From Lycium barbarum (taxonomy: Eukaryota; Streptophyta; Magnoliopsida; Solanales; Solanaceae): 64,000 nt of DNA. A program made the position numbers and the translations under genes. Position 1 is the stretch's first letter; each line of letters starts with the position of its first letter. The stretch is from the NCBI RefSeq assembly GCF_019175385.1, contig NC_083346.1:248001-312000 (forward strand). Reading direction: 5' to 3'. Shown here in pieces: positions 34,301 through 45,204 of this stretch. The notes below the pieces were generated by a model. It had not been told where the DNA came from. It saw nothing but the letters and a program-made list of their open reading frames with translations, and did no database searches.

Positions 34301-36517
34301 GTTGGCCCCGGAGCAGGAGATGCAGATAGTGCCGGAGCTGCAAAAGGTGTCATATCAAACACGAAGTCCTCGAACATAGCGTCGTCGAAGTTCAGATGTA
34401 AGCCACCCTGTAGATCACGAACCGACCGATTACCCTGTGGATCCCGAACTGGTGGATGTGGAAATGAAGGCCAGGGAACATAATTTGAAAAAGGGCCTGG
34501 CGTATATAGAGGTGTCTGTTAAGTCAACGACCGGGAAGAAGAAGTTGATGGGATATCTGTAGTCGACGGTCGGTAAGAACTTGGCGAGATCTCTGAAGCC
34601 GACGGAGCCTCATCACCTCTGCCAGCCCTACCATCTCTGCGACGGCCACCAGCTCCTCAACGACCATGACCACCTGCTGCCCAAGGTGGGGCATCGGGAA
34701 CATGCTCACCGAGACGCTCAAAATCATGTGCATGTCGCATACCAGTCTCGGCAAGCTCAATCATCAGTGCTGCATACTCCACAGTCTCGGGGGCCTCCGT
34801 TCAGGTAGTGCTCTCATAGCCGTCTGAACGGTCCGTACCTGCATATGTTTGCAAATATTAACAATTGAATAAATTTGTAAAGTAGTACATAAGACGATGG
34901 ATTGAGATTAAGACTAATAAAACTTACCAGCACCTCATACGCTCCTGCAAGAGCTACATATCCTAGGCCATCTAGACGACGCCTAGAGGGGTTGCCAATA
35001 ATGATGCGAGTGATCCGCATGTACCACTCCATGTACACATGGATCAGAGTGTCATGTCCGACCACCGCTAGACTCGTTATCCTCGCATCCCAACTCTGGA
35101 CCCGCTGCTGCATATGGAGCCGCCATGCATCATCGACGCCCGCACGCTCGTCCCCTACATAGTGGTCGTGCGCCCAATCCGTAGCCGCGAGTATATTCTA
35201 TACATACCCAAACTGTCGTAACACGCGATCGGGCGTGTGGTACTCAACGATATCCATATGTATCAATGGACACTGTGACATCCACAAGTGCTGACCAGCC
35301 CTACAAAATGCCGGCAACTCATCCAAAATATGATCATACGGCGTCCATACAAAAGCCTATAAAAATAATTGAACTAGTTAACAATAAAAGATTAAAATAG
35401 TAGCTATATGGTCTAGCGCGTGGATCCAAAATATGAACATACCGTCTGTGCCGTCATGCGGTCTAGCTGATCCCTAAACGGGAGAAGGCTGTGGTGCGTC
35501 TCCGCACGTCGGCGTACGCCTCGCGACCATCTCTGTGCCTATGGCATCAGCACAACAAGATAGTCAGCGGGAGGGTGAGCTGGTATGGGCTGAAAAGGTC
35601 TCGACCTAGTCCATACCCATATCTGATATAGTCATTTAAAAAATATTTTATCAGTCGTCGTTTTAAAAAAAATATTTTGTGTTTAATTACGTACACTTAA
35701 ATATATTACCTGAAGGAGTGAGCAAAATGCAGGGACCTCTACCCTCGTGCCCATAGAACATCGGCAGAATCCTCAATACATGTAGCCCAGCACAGTAGTG
35801 CCCCAACTATAACATCCTAACTCGGCGAGATCGTCGATATACTGAAGATACCTGAAACTCATATGCGAACCCGAAGTGTTCGGGAACAGGATGGCCCCGA
35901 ATATGATGAGTAGGTATAGACGCGCACGTCGGTCAACATCATCCTGAGGCGTGTCCTCTCCAATCGGATGTTGCATGTCTGTGAGGCGCAAGTGAGCATA
36001 AAAGGCCGACAACAAAAGCCGACTCTGCCCCAAAAAATATCAGCTGGAGCCTCGAAACCGGTGAGCCTAGTCAACTCATCCTGGTAAGGCGGCAGCACAT
36101 GAGGCTCCTCAATATACAATAGGCGTCCATCAACCTGTAGCCCATAAATGACCTCCACATCCTGAAGGGTAATGGTAGCCTCACCGGTGCGGAGATGAAA
36201 TGTATGCGACTCCGGTCGCCACCTCTCAATCAAGGCCGTCACTAGCGACCTATCGTGCTGTACCCGACCAACTTCGACGCACCGGTAGATATCGCCCCGA
36301 CGCAGTATATTCAGGACACGAGGATGTGGGGGCGAGCAGCTAAGATCTCCCATGCTGAGTCCCCTATCCGGGTACGGACCTGAGCCTCAGGCTGTAGGTC
36401 GGATGTCCATATATGCTGTGACCTATGATCGGGCTGAAGATATAGTAACTCTCGGTCAAAGGGCCCCGGATCAAGAGGGTGGTAATCCATATGTTTTACG
36501 CATTTTAAATCAATCAT

Positions 36518-37424
36518 TAACGAGTAGTATTAGGTATGTAATCTTTTATCAAAAATTATATTAAGGTTTGTGGTGACCCATCTGTTTTACGCATTTTAAA
36601 TCAATCATTAGCAAGTAGTATTAGCTATGTAATCTTTTATCGAAAATTATATTAAGGGTTTTCAATCCTAAACTACGGGTTATCAATCCTAAACTAAGGG
36701 TTTTCAATCCTAAAATATAAAGATTAATAATTAATAAGTCAAAAATTAACAATTAGCTAGCAAAGAATTATCATAAACAATTAATAAATAAACAATTAAC
36801 TAACTAATCAAACAATTAATAAATTATTATCATTTATTTAATAAATGAACAATTAACTAACTAATCAAACAATTAACAAATTATTAACAAATAAAGAATT
36901 GGCTTAACAAAAACTTAATAAATAGTTAGCTAATCTAACAATTAACAAATACTTAAGTCGCTAATCTAACAATTAACAAATACTAAATAAACAATTAATA
37001 AATCATTAACTAATTAACAACAAATAAACAAATTTAAAAAAGGGGCAGTCCTAATCTGCCCCAAAATCGCAAAAAAAAAATGCGCAAAACTTTTTTTCTT
37101 TTCGAAATCCGCAACGACTACACAATGATCATGCTTAGGGTAATAATATATTTAACAATGTAATAGAAAATTCATAGTGAAATACCTAGATTGAAGCTTT
37201 TTTTGAGTTTTCCAAATGAGTTCTACGCCGCTTTATTCCGAAATCCAACCTGAGAAACTTGTTCTTGCACTTCAATAGACCAAGAATATTGACTTTCGGG
37301 GTGGAAAACAACACGACAAAGATGTTTTGGGGGGGTTGGGGACCACTGAAATCGCCTTTAATGGTGGGTCTTTTTTTTTTTTTTTTTTTTTGAAAACTGG
37401 GGGGCCGTGGTGGGGAAGGAGGAG
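36518..37424. other. MULE 5' flank of PMD gene
   Basis: Very AT-rich, with many degenerate repeats of AACAATTAACAAAT and TAATAAATAAACAATTAAC (36715-37030) and a poly(T) run at 37372-37391. It lies upstream of the PMD gene and may include its former promoter. No gene seen. Confidence 0.5.
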
Positions 37425-37545
37425 GCGACTTTTGTTGTCCCCTTTAATGCACGAAATTCTTGCTTGAAACCTAGTTCTGTATTATTATTTTTTATGCTAT
37501 TTTGGTTCAACTTTTTTTTTTTTAACCTACAAAAGTCGCGAACTT
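37425..37545 (-). repeat. Right terminal inverted repeat of the MULE
   Basis: Complement of 25291-25415. Confidence 0.85.
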
Positions 37546-38262
37546 AGAGTTTAACAAATATTCGTCAAAATTTTTACACTACCTAGCCAGCTTTATTTGT
37601 TATAACAGGTAATATATCTTATTATTAAGATGTAAATATTACTTTTTATGATATAATGATGTACTTTTTTAAGACTATCCAATATATTTTTATTAAATCA
37701 TTTTGTAGTAGAAAAAAGTTGAGATTTGATAAAGCTATGAAGCCAAGTCCACCATCAATTGTAACTCTGGTTAAATTTTATTGGTGTGGCAGGCAAGAAA
37801 ACAAATTACAAAACAGTTCTGACTCAGTTGCCTGCCCGTAATCCATGAACATAAGAAACTGAATTTAGTAGTTGAACGAATCACATAAATAAAACTTTTT
37901 TCATAATGTGTTGGTTCTGGGAATTTTTGGTGCGGTTGGTTTTGACCAACTATATTATTTTATCTTTGACTTCTTTCTTTCTTTGTTGACCAAAACTGAG
38001 TCGAATATATGATTTATATAATTGTGAAGTCAAAACAATAGATCGAAAATGAGACTCGAATATTATTTCAGATGGGAACACCTTTGCGCTCGTGAATGTA
38101 AATGGAATTTTGCCAAGCTAGCTTGAATTCATGTTCTAATAATTGTTACCATCTCAATCCTAAATATAATTACTACTCTATTTTCTTAAAAAAACGACGA
38201 TAGAGTCATAAATCATAATCCTTTTTTTGGTAAATAAAACAGTTTTATTACCAAAGATATAT
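37546..38262. other. Continuation of gene 3 upstream region and end of the duplication
   Basis: Matches 8850-9464 and 9690-9775 of unit 1. Similarity ends near 38262 at the place where units 1 and 2 carry the foldback element. The Stowaway MITE of the other units is absent. The stretch 38263-38874 beyond is unique AT-rich sequence with no gene, ending in the OPT 3' flank. Confidence 0.75.
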
Positions 38263-38874
38263 ATGTTTGTACAATCTGCTGCATTTGGCCACAACCAAAG
38301 TGTTGAGCAAAGGAAACTACTGCCGACTATATTATATCATGTATCGTGCTTTGTTGTTCTTTTTTCGTGTTGTAATCACAATAAAATACTTTCCTTTATC
38401 TTTCATTTTATAACTCGAATATATTATTCATAGTATTTATTAAAAAAAAAAAAAGTGCACTTATTAACAAACTGGTACACGTGGAAATTAAAGCACATAC
38501 ACAAAAATTAGAATTTTTAAAGTGTACTTATTAACAATGGGATACAGGTGCAAAACACATGAACAAAAACTAATTTCATTAAAAAAAAAGAAAAAGTGAT
38601 CTGAGGACTTGTTTATTACTATTTGATTGATGTATGATACACAGATTCAAAACAAAATACTACTGTATATATTAGTTGAACAATATTAGCACTTTAAAAA
38701 GGAGGAAATCATTGAACTATTGATTGATAATCAAATCATTTACAGAACACAAAGCTATCAGTCACTCAAAATTACAACAACAATGCTTAGACTTGTTTGT
38801 CTTTGAGCCCTCCAAAATTACATCAAAACTTATCTAAAATTTATATCCAAACATCATTCAATCTTCTTGTTGGG

Positions 38875-39492
38875 CTACTTGAATACCGGGCATCCTTCCA
38901 CTACAATCCCGGGAGCTGTTGGACAAGTTGCTAAGGGACAGTGATCTAACTCAGTTCCCCACCATTTCAGGTTTTTGCCCTCGTTTTGCAACGCGAAAAA
39001 CAATAAAACACCCATAAAAGCTGTTCCAGCATCCAGGGCAGCTGATAGAACATAGTTGTATTTCTTCCACCATTCTTTTCGGTATTTGAACACGAAATAG
39101 TTGAATATCATTCCGGTAATAAGCCAACTAGCGATATTGGTTGGCGTGGCTGGTGGCATCCCCGCGAAACCATAGGATATAACGGGTATGTTGATCAATG
39201 GAATCCATTTCTTATCGGGAAAGATTTTGCTCAGCACCCAAATAGGCACTGGTAGCAATGCACCTATGAGGAATAACCATACCAAGTTCCTGTATAATCC
39301 TCCGGGGCCAAACAACCGCTGTGGTCCGATTAAACCCCATATGACAGAAGCATCAAAAGTGACTCGAAATTTCGGACAAGTCCATGGGCTGTCGGGATGA
39401 AGAGTCTCAACGTCACAAATGTTCTCGATGCTTCCCAGCATCCACCATGCTACAGCAAGGTTGATTGTACCGGCAACAAGAGTCCCCACGAG
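38875..39492 (-). CDS. Oligopeptide transporter (OPT family), exon 6 of 6
   Basis: Last exon, 618 nt including the stop, residues 545-749. It encodes the C-terminal membrane segments and ends in a hydrophilic tail ...VVEGCPVFK. Acceptor TTCCAG|CTCGTG. It contains the conserved CPKFR, SVIWGLIGP-RLFGPGG-Y and GMPPATPTN stretches typical of the plant PT clade of OPTs. Confidence 0.93.
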   Translation of the reverse strand, partial: LVGTLVAGTINLAVAWWMLGSIENICDVETLHPDSPWTCPKFRVTFDASVIWGLIGPQRLFGPGGLYRNLVWLFLIGALLPVPIWVLSKIFPDKKWIPLINIPVISYGFAGMPPATPTNIASWLITGMIFNYFVFKYRKEWWKKYNYVLSAALDAGTAFMGVLLFFALQNEGKNLKWWGTELDHCPLATCPTAPGIVVEGCPVFK

Positions 39493-39595
39493 CTGGAAGA
39501 CGGGAAATCAAGACTAATGAATTGGAAACTAGGACATCCTTGCAAATGTGTTATAGTTCAAACAGCGACAGCAGAGGAAGAATTTAATTACTAAC

Positions 39596-39778
39596 CTGAG
39601 CTGTGTACATGCATCGTGGTGGAATTTTCATGTAGTGACCAAGTTTAAGATCGGCTAAAAAAGAGAGAGCATGAACAGTACTGGTCCGGCCATAGATTTT
39701 GAAAAGCAAATTTGCAATTGGTTTTCCTGGGAGGATATAACCAATTATGAACTGTGCAATTATGTCATATCCAGGTTG
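39596..39778 (-). CDS. OPT, exon 5
   Basis: 183 nt, residues 484-544, in phase at both ends. It includes GYDIIAQFIIGYILPGKPIAN and the family motif K-I-P-P-R (534-538). Acceptor TTGCAG|CAACC, donor CTCAG|GTTAG. Confidence 0.93.
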
Positions 39779-39882
39779 CTGCAACACAATAACAAATATC
39801 TCATCAAATTGAAATTTTATAAGGTCAAAGCCGAGGCAAGATTTGGAATAACACTTAAACAATTAGGGAACTAAGCTTTAAC

Positions 39883-40138
39883 CTGATTAGTAGTCGCTTG
39901 AATGACTCCTATGGGGAGAGTAACAATAAAAGCAAGACCAAACGCAAACAGCATGCCCCACCACGGCAGTTGCACATCTTCTTTCCACACGAAGCACATC
40001 AAAAGCGATAGGGCTATGCTGCCGAACAATAATATGAGGAACCACCACTGGGGGACTTGCTTGTAGCTTTTCATCAATTTTGCATGGATGTCCATTTTGA
40101 CATTCTTCACAGCTGATCTACTTTGCTTCCAAATATCA
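39883..40138 (-). CDS. OPT, exon 4
   Basis: 256 nt. It covers the cytosolic-side segment VKMDIHAKLMKSYKQVPQWW and two membrane helices. Acceptor CCAG|TGATA completes a serine begun in exon 3; donor ATCAG|GTTAAA. Confidence 0.93.
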
Positions 40139-40372
40139 CTGGCCGAGGAGAAATTAAACAGATTGTCAGTTCAATTCATTTGAGCTATTTCTCAGAAGCC
40201 ATGCCATTTAAGTTGCTCTACATAACTCTAGCAAAACTTCAACGAGCCTCATTTCATTTTCAAGAGTAATCGACAAGTTCAGTAGTCAAATAGCCGAAAA
40301 AGGCTTGAAGCTTCTAAGAAATTTAAAATGACAAGATATATACAAGTATATAAAGCTTTATGAGAGGCTAAC

Positions 40373-40942
40373 CTGCCATTAAATAGTGCAACATGTGTGA
40401 GGGTCGCTGTAAACCTTGCGAATCCCGATCCGATTGAGAGGGCAAACAAAGGACTGAGGTAGAGCTTGCTGTACTTTTCATAAGCAGCAATGTTGAGATC
40501 GAATTGCGGAGTCAAGATTTTAGTGGTATCGTATACTTTCCCACTAGCTGTGAACAGCTTATTTGAAAAGATGGGAAACTTCTGAGCATCAAAAGTGTTG
40601 TACTTCCAGTAACATAGAGGAATAATGATGTATATGAACATGATAAATCCAACGCCAACATTTAGAATCGAGGTCCACGGTGTCACTAATGGACTGCCAT
40701 GATAAGCTGATATGCCAGCCCAATCGAGGGTGAAAGCACCCACACCAAGCCCGTGGTATCCAGAGCCAATTTGCTGAGCTGTTATACTATGTGGCCACGC
40801 CCAACAGACCCATGAGAAGAAAGTCAAAATCGGAAACAGATAGCCTGGGAAAGTGTAATATGCAAAGCTTGCCCCCATAAATACAAGGAAAAACTTCATC
40901 CTTGTCAAGCTTCTTGTTTTGGTTTCCTTCTCGTGAAGTGCC
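40373..40942 (-). CDS. OPT, exon 3
   Basis: 570 nt, the largest exon. It begins ALHEKE and contains MKFFLVFMGASFAYY, FPGYLFP, SWVCWAWP, IGSGYHGLGVGAFTLDW and FTATLTHVALF, all classic OPT signatures. Donor GGCAG|GTTAGC. Confidence 0.93.
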
Positions 40943-41469
40943 CTGTAATAAGAACTCAAACATGTATATAAAGAGGACAACACAGACAGCAAAGATGATA
41001 TATAACATTGTGGAGCTTGGTTACTTTTTTAAACTACTTAATGAATCACTATTTGTATCTCTCATAAGATATATTCAATTTACGTTGTATCCTTAAAAAA
41101 TAATTCTCATCAGAAACCATCATCGAATTGAAAAATATTGTTTATGCTTAGTTAATTCTTTTCACCTTCACTAATTAGTAATAACCACGGGATGCTGTAA
41201 TCTTTAGTGCTAACCTATGTAATACATCCACTAGATTGATAAGACGATGCATAAAGCAATATCAGCCAATTGAACTTGTGGTTAGCTATTGATCGGAGAA
41301 AGATCCATTCAACTCCACCACTATAGAAGAAATATACGTCATATATAAAGTTGCTATTTTCTTCTTTCTTTCTTTTGTTGCATGTTGAAGAAGTGGTACA
41401 ACTAAGTTTTATTTAGACAAAAAGGACAGTCACAGATGCAGAGAAGCGATCATCAATGAGAAGGCCAAC

Positions 41470-41567
41470 CTGAATAGAGAGACTTGAGCAAGGTTTGAAG
41501 GCCACCACATATCCACAGGATCAACAAGGTATCTCCTCAACATCCCAGCCCATCCATACCCCAATAT
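41470..41567 (-). CDS. OPT, exon 2
   Basis: 98 nt encoding [20 protein letters not shown] and the WWPSNL segment. Acceptor GTGCAG|ATATTG, donor TTCAG|GTTGG; the split arginine codon joins exon 3. Confidence 0.92.
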
Positions 41568-41894
41568 CTGCACAATTTTCATACTATTAGAAATGAAAAC
41601 CTTCTGGACTTCATGTATTCCGATGAGAAAATTATTTTCCAATGTTTGATTACCTTAAAACTGTGGAAAATGTTTTCTCCAAATGGAAAATTTTCCACCA
41701 AAATGGAAAAAATGACTTTCTTGCTTGTTCGCGAAAATCATTTTCCATTACAAATATCAAACTCTTACTCATTATCACTTACTTCAACTAACTGTCACAC
41801 ACTATTGTCAACCTTTAGTACTCAAAAACATCACAAAATACTAATACTATCATTTTACCTTAATCCTTCAATTATACAATTAATATATGTCAAC

Positions 41895-42565
41895 CAGTGT
41901 TTTAAAAGGCGTTTTCGGGGCGAGCCCGAGGGCGGGGCCTACCAAAAAGGCCCCGGGGCGATGGGTCGGGGCGAAAGTCTCCAAAGGCGTACGCCCAGCA
42001 ATTCGGGGCGTACGCCCGGGCATTTGGGGCGAGTTTTTTTTGTTGGGGCGTGTTGGGGCGTAAGCTCATAAAATTTCTTCAAACTAAAAGGAAATTTGTT
42101 AAATAAGTCCTTAATATAATGTCCAAATTCTCAAAAGTCAACATGTAATTACTCAAATGTTTTAAAAAGGAACTGAAACATTAAATTTAAAAGTCAAGAC
42201 CTTTTTTTTATTGCTAGAATGTCTAATATATATTCTTTTCCAATTATTTATCTTGTCTTCTACTATCTCAAAAAAGTAACAAGCAGTCACTTGTACTTGT
42301 AAGTAGCATATAATAGATTGTTCTAATTAGTTTTTTTGTGGGGGTGGAGCATATATATATATATATATATATATCACTTATTTATAGTTTTCTTCAATTT
42401 TTTACGCTATTTCACCTATTTAAAAGTATTTATTATAATTATATCATTTTATAAAATACTAAAAATTAAAACCCCATGGGGCTTACGCCCCGTGCCTCGG
42501 GGCTTACACCTCACTGAGGCAGACGTAAAACGCCCCGCCTTACGCCCTCGCCTTTTAAAACACTG
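41895..42565. mobile_element. hAT-like MITE in OPT intron 1
   Basis: The 671 bp element has perfect 17 bp inverted ends CAGTGTTTTAAAAGGCG. Flanks are ATGTCAAC / ATGTCAAA (41887-41894, 42566-42573), an 8 bp duplication with one change. Its two ends are unusually GC-rich (GGGGCG-type repeats) against an AT-rich centre with a (TA)n run. It appears to sit inside another small repeat rich in GGAAAAT motifs (about 41630-42660). Confidence 0.8.
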
Positions 42566-42720
42566 ATGTCAAATACATTTATACCCAACCAAATACTGGA
42601 AAATGGTACTGAATTTTTTGTCCCAAGTGAAACTTTTTCCATGAAATGTTTTCCTCTATACCAAATGCATGAACTTCAAATTACAAGAATAAAGATTGAA
42701 ACTTCAAGACAAAGATATTA

Positions 42721-43015
42721 GGGCCTATTTCTTCATACAAATTTTTCACTTTTAAAAAAAAAAAAAAATTGTTTGTTTATACATTGAGCTGATTTCTCGA
42801 GAAAAAAAGTTTGAAGATGAGTTTTAAGTTTGGAAAAGTGATCTTGACCAGTTTTTTAAGTGAATTTTTTTCTTTTGTACTCAGAAAATTTCAACCTTTT
42901 TTCAAATTAAATGCATGTACAAACACAACTCAATTTCCAGTTATATCTTTTTTTTTCAAATAATACTTTTTTTTTTCCCTTTCAAATATCACAATTTTTA
43001 TGTCCAAACACCTAC
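42721..43015. mobile_element. TTA-flanked MITE in OPT intron 1
   Basis: A 295 bp element with ends GGGCCTATTT and ...CCAAACACCTAC and a TTA duplication (42718-42720, 43016-43018). It is similar in end structure to the MITE at 4760-4987. Confidence 0.6.
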
Positions 43016-43219
43016 TTACACTACTGTTTCAGATAGTATGCTTAACTTCAACGCTTTACCTTATCTTTTCCCTTTCTGTTTTTTGTCTTTTAGTTACCAA
43101 CTCAAACTCAAGCCAAACACTAAAAGCTCTCAAAGAAACAAAATTCAATAAATAGTAACCACAATCTTCAGATTATTGATATAATAAACACAAGTAATTA
43201 AAGGAGATAAAAACTGTAC

Positions 43220-43744
43220 CTGAGTAGTCAAGACAATAATAAGAGAGCACAGAAAACTGACACTCTGTTTATAATAAGCCTTCATAACAGTAATAGCTCC
43301 AATAGAATAAGCATCACCACCTCCAATTGAAACTCCACAATTTGCCATAACAGTAATAATAACATGTTCTTTGATATTAAATGGCCCTGGATTTAAACTG
43401 AATGAACTCCCAAAAAGATTAAAATTCTTTTTGGGAAGTGTAGCAGCCATGAATTTACCAATTGGTAGAACAGCAATTTGCATGAGTATAGCTGATATAG
43501 TTAATGGTTGAGTTCTGTAGATAAAAAAAGTGTTGAGGAAAATCAAGATAGTGCAAGAAGTGAGTCCAAGAAACCATGCTCGGAATGTCATTACAGGTAA
43601 AGTGGGGTCATCAGTTTCTGGCACAACGAGAGCTACTTCCTCAACAGAACATCGTTCGTTGTCTTCGGCTAGTGGTGTCTCTCCGTTCAGTTTATCGCCG
43701 GTGGTGGAGGACGCTGGTGGGAGGGTGTTCTTGCTAGACGACAT
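43220..43744 (-). CDS. Oligopeptide transporter (OPT family), exon 1 and gene description
   Basis: Exon 1 of a six-exon gene (exons at 43220-43744, 41470-41567, 40373-40942, 39883-40138, 39596-39778, 38875-39492). Their 2,250 nt give exactly 750 codons, 749 residues, the normal length for plant OPTs. Exon 1 has an acidic cytosolic N terminus (1-50), the first helices, and the N-P-G motif at 118-120. The product is expected to be a proton-coupled membrane importer of small peptides or metal chelates, related to Arabidopsis OPT1/OPT5-type proteins. No frame or splice defect was found. Intron 1 (41568-43219) is expanded by nested MITEs. It is the only large intact host gene in the window. Substrate and exact subgroup cannot be decided here. 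Confidence 0.93.
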
Positions 43745-43798
43745 GTTTGGGCTGTGAATTTCAAGACAAAGTTTAGTTCCTACTTTGATGTCGTTATG

Positions 43799-43806
43799 TA
43801 TATATA
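43799..43806 (-). promoter_or_regulatory. TATA box of the OPT gene
   Basis: Minus-strand CTTATATATAC, about 55 nt upstream of the ATG at 43744. No other core motif was singled out. Confidence 0.45.
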
Positions 43807-43845
43807 AGAGCTGTAGGAAGAAAAAGTTAGTTACACCATGTATTA

Positions 43846-44470
43846 CTACTCTCTGTATCTCTCTCTAAAATAAAAAAATAAAAAAATAAAAAGCTTTTAA
43901 AATATGTAGTTCAAAAACAATCCTTAGATATTTGTGTGCCTGTAAATTATTTCATAAAGTTAAATTATTTATAAGTATAGAAAAATGTCAATCTTTTTTA
44001 GACAGATTAAAAAAAAAAAAGATATTTTTTTGGGACGGAGGGAATATTATTAAAGCACCCTTTATTTTGTACCATTCCCTCCATTTTAATTTATGCCAAG
44101 GAAATTTAACAAAATGGGTCTTTAAAATTTTTAGGATCTTTAAGTATTAATAAAATTTGTGTGACTATAAAACATGTTATTAATGATAGATTATAAAGTT
44201 TAAGTTAAATATTTTTAAATTTAAAATACTACTCCCTCCGTCCCATTTTAAGTGTTTGGCTTTCTTGTGAATCTTTCGATATTTAGTAAGATAATTTAAA
44301 TATGCTACATGATAAGTTTATAATCACAAGATTTAAAAGACATTTTATTACATTACACACATTTTTAAATTAGGACTATAAAATTCAAAAGTCTCTTTTT
44401 ATTTTTTAAACTTCATACCTAATCAAACTAAGTCATTTTTCTCAATTAAAATTATCATGTCTAGCATTTT
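43846..44470. mobile_element. Cluster of Stowaway-type MITE fragments
   Basis: Three pieces with CTCCCTCCGTCCCA-type ends: about 43846-44053 (ending GGGACGGAGGGAATA), a fragment near 44076, and another from 44232. They lie in the upstream region of the OPT gene. Confidence 0.5.
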
Positions 44471-44988
44471 CGTAAATACTTTACTAGAAAATATGCATGA
44501 AATGAATGAGCTAAAATAGAGCATGTATATTGGGATGGCCGTAGCCCATAAGTATTGTGAATGAAATATCTTTTGATAGAAAATATTTTATCCAAAATTA
44601 TATTTACTGGCACAACTTTGAATTATCGAATCTCAAATAAGTATCCGGCATCGAATGGAAACCAGAAAAAGGTAAAACCAGAGCGAAATGATTTATGTGA
44701 CAGAACTCAAAAGTTTTGATTGAAAGGCTAATGATTGATTGATTGATTAAAAATGTGAGCAATTTCTGAAACTCATTTAAGCACTTTATCAACTCCACAA
44801 ATCTTATGAAACTTTTTCATTTTAATTACTCCCAAACAAAAGCTCTTCAATTACTTGCATTTATTAGTATCTCTTTTTTCCCGAACTATAAAATATTATT
44901 CAATACAAATATTTAATATTTATACATACATGACGCATGCATCAAACCAATAAATGTACGTATATATTATTTATCACTTGGTTATAAT
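44471..44988. other. Intergenic
   Basis: AT-rich, no recognised gene or repeat. Confidence 0.5.
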
Positions 44989-44999
44989 AGGTTAATTTG

Positions 45000-45193
45000 A
45001 CCACCAAAGGATGTGGTGGAGCGGATGGGGCTCCCCCTCCCTTAATCAAGGTCTCAGGTTCGAGTCTTGGATATGAAAAAATTCTTAGTAGGGAGCGCTT
45101 CCCCCAAATGGGGCTGTACGCGACCCGAATTTGGATATAGTCAGACTCCAATGCGAGTATCAGATACCGGGTGGGAAAACAAAAAAAAAAAAA
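45000..45193 (+). mobile_element. tRNA-derived SINE with target duplication
   Basis: About 194 bp with a pol III A box TGGTGGAGCGG (45014-45024) and B box GGTTCGAGTCT (45057-45067), a 3' poly(A) tail, and an 11 bp direct repeat AGGTTAATTTG at 44989-44999 and 45194-45204. All four SINE hallmarks are visible. Confidence 0.9.
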
Positions 45194-45204
45194 AGGTTAA
45201 TTTG

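Larger units (their letters stand above)
25819..36517 (-). pseudogene. MAIN-like plant mobile domain (PMD) gene, broken
   Basis: A minus-strand gene of the MAIN/MAIL family (annotated elsewhere as 'serine/threonine phosphatase 7 long form homolog'). Segments: 35710-36517 (HPLDPGP, then RRGDIYRCVEVGRV, RWRPESHTFHLRTGEATITLQDV), 35443-35622 (PADYLV...FRDQLDRM), 34928-35356 (AFVWTPYD...YMRITRIIIGNP...GYVALAG), 34255-34838, and a last exon 33815-33928 plus 25819-25989. Boundaries have GT/AG sites. At least two frameshifts in segment 1 (around 36040 and 36330) and a stop in segment 2 (PMD ..MP*AQRW) break it. The Gypsy element sits in the last exon; removing it with one TSD copy leaves the frame open to a natural stop. 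PMD proteins act in gene silencing and meristem maintenance, and related copies travel in transposons. Confidence 0.72.
25291..37545. mobile_element. Mutator-like element with MAIN-like/PMD gene
   Basis: A 12.3 kb insertion in the upstream region of gene 3, which reads continuously elsewhere (CTACAAGAGTTTAACAAATTTCGG at about 8847). The terminal inverted repeats are about 120 bp (25291-25415 and 37425-37545), sharing CGCGACTTTTGTAGG, AGTTGAACCAAAATAGCATA and AGAACTAGGTTTCA. The flanking duplication is AGAGTTTA (8 bp, or 9 bp with one mismatch; 25283-25290, 37546-37553). Long TIRs, TSD size and the plant mobile domain gene favour Mutator-like; hAT is the alternative. No MURA-type transposase is seen, so it is probably non-autonomous. 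Confidence 0.82.

Noticed and set aside
34902..35162. Plus-strand frame antisense to the PMD gene
   Set aside because: Shadow of the minus-strand coding segment 34928-35356.
39188..39874. Plus-strand frames across the OPT gene
   Set aside because: Antisense shadows of OPT exons 5 and 6.
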